Assembly: GCA_964475165.1 (NCBI GenBank)
Contig: CAYYVN010000025.1
Coordinates: 1-7,673 of the forward strand
Origin: CAYUHK01 sp964475165
GTDB taxonomy: Bacteria > Verrucomicrobiota > Kiritimatiellia > JAAZAB01
DNA length: 7,673 bases
Direction: 5' to 3'
Part shown: positions 1 to 5,240 of the stretch, piece by piece
How positions within the stretch are numbered: position 1 is the stretch's first letter
Layout: the number at the start of each line of letters is the position of its first letter
Made by a program: the position numbers and the translations under genes
Notes under the pieces: generated by a model
What the model was told of the DNA's origin: nothing
Seen by the model: the letters and a program-made list of their open reading frames with translations, nothing else
The model's database searches: none

Positions 1-122
1 ACCGATTGAGCGCCTGCCTGGTGCCCGCGCAAACGGGTCAAGCCATGCTGTTGCGCCCAGCGCCCATTACCATCCATGATAATGGCCACATGGCGCGGAA
101 TTTTGGAAGCGCTCTGGGGCAT
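1..122 (-). CDS. uppS: Undecaprenyl diphosphate synthase (isoprenyl transferase), 5' part only
   Basis: The reverse strand from position 122 translates to a short N-terminus (MPQSASKIP) followed by RHVAIIMDGNGRWAQQ, then HGLTRLRGHQAGAQSV at the window edge. This is the signature start of cis-prenyltransferases: the Asp of IIMDGNGRW binds Mg2+ and diphosphate, and the RGHQAG stretch matches the GHxxG region. The family condenses isopentenyl diphosphate onto farnesyl diphosphate to make the C55 lipid carrier for peptidoglycan and other cell-wall polymers, at the inner face of the membrane. Only about 40 codons are present; a full protein is usually near 240 to 260 residues, so the rest lies left of the window. 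The ATG at 122 was chosen because it places the motif at a normal distance. An in-frame GTG at 149 is possible, and a TGA closes the frame further upstream. No good Shine-Dalgarno sequence precedes either start. The identification itself is strong. Confidence 0.93.
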   Translation of the reverse strand, partial: MPQSASKIPRHVAIIMDGNGRWAQQHGLTRLRGHQAGAQS

Positions 123-182
123 AATGATAATGCAAGCGTTGCTGGGCACAGGCTGCCATGCGCGCCACCCCTGGCAGCATGG

Positions 183-211
183 GCCGGCCGCGAGGGCACT
201 TATCGGCCGGC
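183..211 (-). repeat. Perfect 8-bp hairpin in the uppS leader
   Basis: GCCGGCCG (183-190) and CGGCCGGC (204-211) form a fully paired, all-GC stem with a 13-base loop. It lies about 60 bases upstream of the uppS start codon, inside the probable 5' leader. Neither strand shows a run of T right after the stem, so it is not a standard intrinsic terminator. A structural role in the leader is possible but unproven. Confidence 0.45.
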
Positions 212-238
212 GTCTTTCCCCTCACCAATAAAGAGGCC

Positions 239-266
239 ATTATGGCCTAGAGAGGCTTGGAATCAA
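239..266 (-). promoter_or_regulatory. Candidate promoter for uppS
   Basis: On the minus strand TTGATT (261-266) and CATAAT (239-244, five of six to consensus) are separated by 16 bases. Transcription would start near 232 and give a leader of about 110 bases that includes the 183-211 hairpin. The -10 lies inside a 15-base palindrome, AGGCCAT-T-ATGGCCT (234-248), which could be an operator. The rest of the 123-413 gap shows no convincing gene; the short minus-strand frames in it look like chance. Evidence is motif matching by eye only. Confidence 0.35.
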
Positions 267-413
267 GAAATAACTCCCGCCAGTCTCCGATAGAAAAAGT
301 GGCCCGCAGGGGCACAAGGTGGCCTCTGGCATATTCAGCGCCGCCGGTGGGCTTACCTAGCCGGGCATCAAGCTTATCATCAGCGAGCTTTGCATTGAGC
401 GGCGGGGCGGCTC

Positions 414-1109
414 TCAGCGGCGCGCGCGCAGCAGCGCAAAGAAACGGTCTTCATATTCCTCGAACAGCCCGTATTTACGCAGCTGCACGCCCAAGGCCTT
501 GATCAGAGCAGGATTACGGCTGGCTCGCAGAAAAGCAGCTTCAATTTCCTCACGCACCGCGCGGGGTGTGCCCTGAACATCATCCAACAGGTGGCGGCGC
601 TGCAGATCGCTGAAATTAACCGGGGCCGACTTGCGGATCATATCCACCATCAGCTTCAGCAGGCAAACATCCCACGGCTGATCCACCCCCTGGATGACAG
701 CCGCCAGAGGGTTTTTCTGCTGCTGGACTTCCTGCTTCACCCGCTCCAGTATCTCGCCGATTTTGCCGGTGACAATATGTTCGTTCAGCTCCGTCTTCTG
801 CACCACAAACCCGTATTGCAAGATGCGCACATCTTTGGCATGCTGCCGCAGCCATTCAAAATACTGCCGCGCTTCCTCGCCAAAGCCTTCCAGGTTTTCG
901 CTTTCATAATAGGTCGGCGTGATGATTTGCGGCCGTCGCGACTGAAGTTTACCCTCGCGCACGCGGATTTGGTCGACGGTATCCATCAGCTCACTCACAA
1001 TATGATAATGCAGACTGGTGGCGCCAAAAGTCTCCAAGGTATTGGTCGGCATCACAACCACTTCGGTATTATTCACCGCATACCAGAAATCATGGGGTTT
1101 CATTTTCAT
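414..1109 (-). CDS. Conserved hypothetical protein, 231 aa, function unknown
   Basis: I cannot assign a named family. The protein is soluble-looking, with no signal peptide or membrane segment, and so is probably cytoplasmic. The N-terminal third carries a compact, conserved-looking block (about residues 26-65): ETFGATSLHYHIVSELMD, then a VDQIRVREGKL strand and RRPQIITPTYYE. The middle (75-130) is helical and charged, including EEARQYFEWLRQHAKD, ILQYGFVVQKTE and a Gln-rich KQEVQQQK. The C-terminal third (145-231) is mostly helical and basic at its end. I have a loose memory of similar unnamed proteins in Planctomycetes and Lentisphaerota-type genomes, with the same order of TFG..HYH, RPQIITP and ILQYGF blocks. 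The frame is unbroken and the opposite-strand frames show no such pattern. Two in-frame ATGs (1109 and 1103) are candidate starts; the first sits 9 bases from a promoter -10, and no Shine-Dalgarno sequence is visible. It is divergent from dCMP deaminase, which does not reveal its role. Confidence 0.8.
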   Translation of the reverse strand: MKMKPHDFWYAVNNTEVVVMPTNTLETFGATSLHYHIVSELMDTVDQIRVREGKLQSRRPQIITPTYYESENLEGFGEEARQYFEWLRQHAKDVRILQYGFVVQKTELNEHIVTGKIGEILERVKQEVQQQKNPLAAVIQGVDQPWDVCLLKLMVDMIRKSAPVNFSDLQRRHLLDDVQGTPRAVREEIEAAFLRASRNPALIKALGVQLRKYGLFEEYEDRFFALLRARR

Positions 1110-1118
1110 GGTTAAAGC

Positions 1119-1147
1119 GTATTAGCATCAAGCCCGCGCTAAGTCAA
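1119..1147 (-). promoter_or_regulatory. Promoter of the 231-aa gene, possibly leaderless
   Basis: On the minus strand TTGACT (1142-1147, five of six to consensus) is followed after exactly 17 bases by TAATAC (1119-1124), with a TGC just before it as in extended -10 elements. The -10 ends only 9 bases before the ATG at 1109. The start site would therefore fall about 1 to 3 bases from the start codon, giving a leaderless or nearly leaderless mRNA. The absence of a Shine-Dalgarno sequence agrees. The -10 hexamer itself is only a three-of-six match. Confidence 0.45.
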
Positions 1148-1217
1148 GCACGCTGCCTGGGCCGCCGCGGGATACTGGGCGCCCGGCACGAGCCGCAACG
1201 CGGCCCCCGCAAGAGGC

Positions 1218-1247
1218 TTGACCCTCACGGCCGCCTTGGCGTATGTT
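1218..1247 (+). promoter_or_regulatory. Promoter of dCMP deaminase, possibly leaderless
   Basis: TTGACC (1218-1223, five of six) and TATGTT (1242-1247, four of six) are separated by 18 bases. The -10 ends 7 bases before the ATG at 1255, so transcription would begin at or next to that ATG. This favours 1255 over the in-frame ATG at 1243, which overlaps the -10. The AGGCGG at 1248-1253 is only one base from the ATG, too close to act as a ribosome binding site. The remaining intergenic bases (1148-1217) are very GC-rich with nothing else recognised. Confidence 0.45.
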
Positions 1248-1254
1248 AGGCGGC

Positions 1255-1749
1255 ATGACACAGGCAATTCCCCAGCGTCCGGACTGGGACACCTATTTCA
1301 TGGATATCACGCAGGTCGTCAAGCGGCGCGGCAATTGCCGGCGGCGCCAGGTGGCCGCGGTGATCGTTAAGGGCCGGCGGATTATTTCCACCGGCTATAA
1401 CGGCACGCCCAGCGGCATCCGGAACTGCAATGAAGGCGGCTGCCCGCGCTGCGCCACGGATGCGCCTTCCGGCGAACGGCTGGGCGATTGTATTTGCGCG
1501 CACGCCGAGGAAAACGCCATCGTGCAAGCCGCCTATCACGGCGTGGCCCTGAAAGATGCCGTCCTCTATTGCACCGATAGCCCTTGTCTGCTCTGCGCCA
1601 AGATGATCATTAGCGCTGGCATCAAGGAAGTTATTTACGAAAAGGCCTATCATCGCAACCGGCAGGTCACCAGTTTATTTCGCGAGGCTGGCGTGCGTTG
1701 CCGTCAATTCCAGCGCGCGCGCCACGGCAACCGGAAAGGCACGCGATGA
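1255..1749 (+). CDS. Deoxycytidylate (dCMP) deaminase
   Basis: This enzyme deaminates dCMP to dUMP, feeding thymidylate synthesis in the cytoplasm. Counted from the ATG at 1255 (164 residues), it begins MTQAIPQRPDWDTYFMDI, the usual N-terminus of the family. GYNGTPSG follows at residues 47-54 and contributes to the nucleotide pocket. The catalytic zinc site is C-A-H-A-E-E-N-A-I (H83, with E85 as proton shuttle) plus the paired cysteines of SPCLLCAK (C111, C114). A Cys-rich insert, NCNEGGCPRC and later GDCIC, resembles the extra structural zinc region of dCMP deaminases (ComEB and phage T4 type) and separates it from cytidine and tRNA adenosine deaminases. The C-terminus is basic (RARHGNRKGTR). 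An earlier ATG at 1243 would add four residues, but it overlaps the promoter -10. The stop codon overlaps a downstream ATG (ATGA, 1746-1749). The assignment is firm; only the exact start is open. Confidence 0.95.
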   Translation: MTQAIPQRPDWDTYFMDITQVVKRRGNCRRRQVAAVIVKGRRIISTGYNGTPSGIRNCNEGGCPRCATDAPSGERLGDCICAHAEENAIVQAAYHGVALKDAVLYCTDSPCLLCAKMIISAGIKEVIYEKAYHRNRQVTSLFREAGVRCRQFQRARHGNRKGTR

Positions 1750-1811
1750 AAGCCGCGTGGATCCGGCGCTGGCAACCGCTCAGCATCCCTGTATGGAGGC
1801 TCTGGCAATAA
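1746..1811 (+). CDS. Possible 21-codon Trp/Arg-rich mini-ORF
   Basis: An ATG at 1746 overlaps the dCMP deaminase stop as ATGA and opens a 21-codon frame ending in TAA at 1809-1811, two bases before the ATG of the transporter. GGAAAGG at 1734-1740 lies about 5 to 6 bases upstream and could serve as a ribosome binding site. The peptide has four Trp (positions 5, 9, 17, 20), four basic residues and two Pro in 21 residues, which is an unusual composition. It could carry ribosomes from the deaminase gene to the transporter start, act as a regulatory leader peptide, or be a chance frame. I know no homologue, and its small size limits confidence. Confidence 0.3.
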   Translation: MKAAWIRRWQPLSIPVWRLWQ

Positions 1812-1813
1812 GC

Positions 1814-3178
1814 ATGACGCCTGCTTTTGATTGGCAAAACCTGAACGCGCCCCTGGCCGCCTTGATGGCCCTGCCCTTTGTGGGTTTGCTGCTGGCAATC
1901 GCCATCCTGCCGCTCTTATCCGCCACGCGCGGCTGGTGGGAAAGCAACCGCAATAAACTAAAAATCGCCGCGGCTTGCGCGCTGGCCGGAGTGCTGTTCT
2001 TTCTGGTGGCCACCGGCGATATGGCCACCGTGGGCCTGACTTACCTTGAATATACGGCCTTCATCGTTATGCTGGCCGCGCTTTTCATCATTTCCGGCGG
2101 CATTTATATCAGCGGCGCCTGGGCGGGGTTGCCCCATGTGAATACCATCTTCCTGGCTATCGGCGCCATCCTGGCCAGCTTCCTGGGGACGACTGGCGCC
2201 AGCATGATTTTGATCCGACCCTTACTGCGGATCAACCGCCAGCGCCACAATAAAACGCATATCGTCATTTTCTTCATCTTCATCGTCAGTAATTGCGGAG
2301 GCCTCTTGACCCCGCTGGGCGATCCTCCGCTCTATCTCGGGTTTCTGCGCGGGGTGCCTTTCGTTTGGACGCTGCGCCTGTTGCCGGAATGGTTTTTAAC
2401 CAACGGCTTATTATTAGCGCTGTTTTACGCCCTGGATGCCTGGCTGTTCCGCCGCCGGGAAGCTCCCCAGCGCACAGTCTTAGCCCAGGCAACGCCCAAG
2501 GCGCCGGGCGGCCTGCATATCCGGGGCTGGAGCAACTGCTTGTTTTTATTGGGAGTGATGGGCAGCATCCTGACGGCCGGCTATGTCATCAATCCCTGGT
2601 TGATGCGCCTCTACGGCGAGCACGCCGCCGAAATCTGGTCAAAAGTTTTTCAAATAGTCTGCATGGGCCTGCTGGCCGGCGCTTCCTACCGCTGGACCGC
2701 CGCCGCCACACGCCAGGCCAATGCTTTTTCTTTTGCACCGATCCTGGAGGTGGCCGCCCTCTTCTTTGGTATTTTCGGCGCCATGATTCCGGCTCTGGAG
2801 CTCCTGGCGGGCAAAAGCCAGGTCTTGAGCCTGCACGAGCCCTGGCACTTCTTCTGGATGACAGGCTTGATGAGCGGTTTTCTGGATAATGCGCCCACCT
2901 ACCTGGTTTATGCCACGCTGGCGGCCAGCCAGAACCAGATCTCAACCCTGCATTTAGGCGAGCTGGCCCAGCTTTTCCCCGATCTGCTGGCGGCCATTTC
3001 CTGCGCAGCCGTTTTCTTTGGCGCCAATACCTATATCGGGAATGGCCCCAATTTCATGGTCAAATCCATCGCCGAACATGAGCGGGTCAAGATGCCATCC
3101 TTTGGAGGCTATATGCTATGGTCCGGCGCTATTCTTATCCCCATTTTCATTCTGCAGACTTGGCTCTTTTTCCGATGA
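1814..3178 (+). CDS. CitMHS_2-like membrane transporter (sodium:proton antiporter / putative citrate transport family)
   Basis: This is a polytopic inner-membrane protein of about 454 residues with roughly eleven or twelve hydrophobic segments. It fits the ion-transporter superfamily that includes ArsB/NhaD and citrate carriers. Motifs, counted from ATG 1814: GTTGASMILIRP (about 125-136), SNCGGLLTPLGDPPLYLGF (159-177), GFLDNAPTY (355-363) and NTYIGNGPNFMVKSIAE (405-421). The SN.GG..TP.GDPP and N.YIGNGPN elements are the two related re-entrant loops that form the substrate and cation site in this superfamily. Members are variously called Na+/H+ antiporter or putative citrate transporter; the substrate cannot be read from the sequence. 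The frame is open upstream to a GTG (1757) and an ATG (1793), but the 1814 start gives the usual short cytoplasmic N-terminus before the first membrane span. GGAGG at 1795-1799 is 14 bases from this ATG, rather far. It follows dCMP deaminase by 64 bases and probably shares its transcript. Confidence 0.85.
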   Translation: MTPAFDWQNLNAPLAALMALPFVGLLLAIAILPLLSATRGWWESNRNKLKIAAACALAGVLFFLVATGDMATVGLTYLEYTAFIVMLAALFIISGGIYISGAWAGLPHVNTIFLAIGAILASFLGTTGASMILIRPLLRINRQRHNKTHIVIFFIFIVSNCGGLLTPLGDPPLYLGFLRGVPFVWTLRLLPEWFLTNGLLLALFYALDAWLFRRREAPQRTVLAQATPKAPGGLHIRGWSNCLFLLGVMGSILTAGYVINPWLMRLYGEHAAEIWSKVFQIVCMGLLAGASYRWTAAATRQANAFSFAPILEVAALFFGIFGAMIPALELLAGKSQVLSLHEPWHFFWMTGLMSGFLDNAPTYLVYATLAASQNQISTLHLGELAQLFPDLLAAISCAAVFFGANTYIGNGPNFMVKSIAEHERVKMPSFGGYMLWSGAILIPIFILQTWLFFR

Positions 3179-3285
3179 AGATTGCCAGCGGCCAGGCTGA
3201 GCCGTCCTGCCACCCGCCATCCCCCAAATCTGGAGTATGAAAAAGCTTGCTTAAACCGGCGTGGAAATGATAGAAGGCTTGTTTT

Positions 3286-3316
3286 GGCCAGCAAATGCCA
3301 GGGCTGTTTGCCGGCC
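3286..3316. repeat. Imperfect inverted repeat overlapping the rpsA -35
   Basis: GGCC-A-GCAAA (3286-3295) can pair with TTTGC-C-GGCC (3307-3316): ten positions with one A/C mismatch and an 11-base loop. The right arm covers the -35 at 3308-3313. No T run follows on the plus strand, so it is unlikely to be a terminator for the upstream transporter. It could be an operator or a chance structure. The rest of the 3179-3285 spacer shows no terminator or gene I can support. Confidence 0.35.
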
Positions 3317-3336
3317 GGATGCCGATCAAATATAAT
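3308..3336 (+). promoter_or_regulatory. Sigma-70-like promoter of rpsA
   Basis: TTGCCG (3308-3313, four of six) and a perfect TATAAT (3331-3336) are separated by exactly 17 bases. Transcription would start near 3343 and give a leader of about 26 bases. The leader has no Shine-Dalgarno sequence before the ATG at 3369, as is common for rpsA genes. A second hexamer, TACAAT (3355-3360), lies 8 bases before the ATG but has no matching -35. This is the best-formed promoter in the window. Confidence 0.65.
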
Positions 3337-3368
3337 GCCCATAAACTGATACGCTACAATTCGCTGGT

Positions 3369-5198
3369 ATGGAACAAGAAACCAAACAAAAAAGCCGCCC
3401 GACTTTTAACCTCGATGAATTCGGTGCTGATAAACGGGCCGCTATGGCCAAGATGTACGAGGAAACGCTCAAGCATTTCACGGAAGGCTCCATCGTCAAG
3501 GGCCGGGTATTGCTGGTGCGCAATAACGAAGTCACCGTGGATATCGGCTACAAAGCCGAAGGCATGATCCCCGCTGAAGAATTTCGGGATTTTGATCAAG
3601 TCAAGATCGGCGACGAAATCGAAGTCATGCTGGAGCAAGTCGAGGATGAAAACGGCCACCTCATCTTGAGCAAACAAAAGGCCGATCAACAGCGCACCTG
3701 GGATAGCGTGCTGGCCTCCAGCCAGGAAGGCAGCGTCCTCGAAGGTGAAATCAAGGGCCGCATCAAAGGCGGTCTGATCGTGGATATCAGCGGCGTTAAG
3801 GGATTCTTGCCCGGCTCGCAAGTGGATATCATGCCCGTGCGTAACCTCGATGATTACCTCGGCAAACGCTTCGAATTCAAAATTATGAAGATTAACCGGG
3901 AGCGGCAAAACATCGTCCTTTCCCGGCGCGAATTGATCGAGCAACGCCGCCATGAAAAGAAAATAGCCTTGCTCTCCGAAATCAAGATCGGGCAGCTCCG
4001 CTCGGGGCTCGTCAAAAACATCACCGATTTCGGCGCCTTCATCGATTTGGGCGGGCTGGATGGCCTGCTGCATATCACCGATATGAGCTGGGGACGAGTC
4101 AGCCATCCCTCGAAAATCGTCAAAGTGGGCGAAACGGTCGAAATCATGATCCTGGATATTGACCTGGAGCGGGAAAGGGTCTCGCTGGGACTCAAGCAAA
4201 AATTACCCAATCCGTGGGATAGTATCGAAGAGAAACACCCCATCGGTAGCCGGGTACGCGGGCGGGTGGTTAACCTGGTCCCCTATGGTGCTTTCGTGGA
4301 AGTCGAGGAAGGCGTCGAGGGTCTGGTGCATGTCTCCGAAATCTCCTGGACCCAACGCGTGGCTCGCGCCGCCGATGTGCTGGCCGTGGGCGATGAGGTG
4401 GAAGCGGTGGTGCTGAATATCAGCCGGGCCGATCAAAAAATCTCCCTGGGCATTCGCCAAACCACCGCCAATCCATGGGACCTGGTCAAGGAACGCTACC
4501 CGGTCGGCTCGCGCATCAAGGGCACCGTGCGGAACTTCACCTCCTATGGCGCTTTCGTGGAACTGCCCGAGGGGATCGACGGCATGATTCATGTCTCCGA
4601 TATGTCCTGGACGCGGAAGGTCAATCATCCTTCCGAGATCATCAAAAAGGGCGATGAACTCGAGGTGGTTGTGCTGGATGTGGATCCCGCCAATCAACGC
4701 ATCAGCCTGGGCCTCAAACAAGCCCAAGATGATCCCTGGACCACCATCGCCGCCCGCTATCAAGTGGGCCAGATCGTGCAGGGAAAAATCACCAAGCTGG
4801 CTTCTTTCGGCGCCTTCCTCAAACTGGAAGAAGGCATCGATGGCCTGGTGCATATCTCGCAACTGGGCGAAGAACATGTTGAAAATGTAAAAGATGTTCT
4901 CAAGGTTGGCCAGGAAGTGGAAGCGCGTGTGGTCAAAATCGATCCCCTCGAACGGCGGATCGGCCTGAGCATTAAAGCGGCTGCGCTCCCCGACGATGAA
5001 TTCGTGGTCCAGGAAGAAATGCTGACCGGCCTTAAACCGGGCGAGGATTTGGTGGACTTGGCCGGCGCTTTCGATGAAGCCTTCGGCGCCGCCGGTAACC
5101 AGATTCAGGAATGGCAACCGGGCGAAAGCCGCACCAAACAGCCTCAGGAAGCCCCCCAGCCTGAGCCTGAGGACGAAAAAGCCGATGCCCAGAACTAA
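3369..5198 (+). CDS. rpsA: 30S ribosomal protein S1
   Basis: S1 binds mRNA and brings it to the 30S subunit for initiation. The 609-residue product holds six S1 RNA-binding (OB-fold) domains at about residues 39-104, 120-187, 207-276, 292-364, 379-451 and 466-536. Domains 3 to 6 carry the strong FGAF/YGAFV...GL(V/L)H(I/V)S...SLG(L/I)(K/R)Q pattern. Domains 1 and 2 are divergent (GYKAEGMIP and GVKGFLPGSQVD) and correspond to the ribosome-anchoring pair in proteobacterial S1. The six-domain layout matches Gram-negative-type S1, unlike the shorter forms of many Firmicutes. A C-terminal tail of about 70 residues (540-609) is acidic and ends rich in Gln, Pro and Glu, probably disordered, making the protein somewhat longer than the 557 residues of E. 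coli S1. A 38-residue N-terminal extension precedes domain 1. The start at 3369 lacks a Shine-Dalgarno sequence, which is normal for this autoregulated gene. tyrS follows 42 bases later. Confidence 0.97.
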   Translation: MEQETKQKSRPTFNLDEFGADKRAAMAKMYEETLKHFTEGSIVKGRVLLVRNNEVTVDIGYKAEGMIPAEEFRDFDQVKIGDEIEVMLEQVEDENGHLILSKQKADQQRTWDSVLASSQEGSVLEGEIKGRIKGGLIVDISGVKGFLPGSQVDIMPVRNLDDYLGKRFEFKIMKINRERQNIVLSRRELIEQRRHEKKIALLSEIKIGQLRSGLVKNITDFGAFIDLGGLDGLLHITDMSWGRVSHPSKIVKVGETVEIMILDIDLERERVSLGLKQKLPNPWDSIEEKHPIGSRVRGRVVNLVPYGAFVEVEEGVEGLVHVSEISWTQRVARAADVLAVGDEVEAVVLNISRADQKISLGIRQTTANPWDLVKERYPVGSRIKGTVRNFTSYGAFVELPEGIDGMIHVSDMSWTRKVNHPSEIIKKGDELEVVVLDVDPANQRISLGLKQAQDDPWTTIAARYQVGQIVQGKITKLASFGAFLKLEEGIDGLVHISQLGEEHVENVKDVLKVGQEVEARVVKIDPLERRIGLSIKAAALPDDEFVVQEEMLTGLKPGEDLVDLAGAFDEAFGAAGNQIQEWQPGESRTKQPQEAPQPEPEDEKADAQN

Positions 5199-5232
5199 GG
5201 GCAAGGGCGCAGATAGGCTGCCTGCTGCCGAT

Positions 5233-5238
5233 GAGGGG
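5233..5238 (+). promoter_or_regulatory. Ribosome binding site of tyrS
   Basis: GAGGGG lies two bases before the ATG at 5241; its GAGG core is four bases away, slightly close but usable. It supports this start and contrasts with rpsA and the two divergent genes, which lack such a site. Confidence 0.55.
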
Positions 5239-5240
5239 CC

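Noticed and set aside
241..335. Minus-strand 31-codon frame upstream of uppS
   Set aside because: No ribosome binding site, no recognisable pattern, and it runs across the candidate uppS promoter; most likely chance.
6..502. Plus-strand open frames of 95 and 81 codons at the left end
   Set aside because: Both overlap real minus-strand coding sequence (uppS start, end of the 231-aa gene) and are low-complexity, Ala/Arg/Pro-rich products of GC-rich DNA.
591..1115. Plus-strand open frame of 174 codons opposite the 231-aa gene
   Set aside because: It has a His/Leu/Ile-rich composition typical of antisense reading and no promoter or ribosome binding site; the minus-strand frame has a patterned protein and a matching promoter.
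4280..4570. Near-identical DNA stretch in rpsA (about 4285 and 4545)
   Set aside because: Explained by the homologous YGAFVE segments of S1 domains 4 and 5; not a mobile or regulatory repeat.
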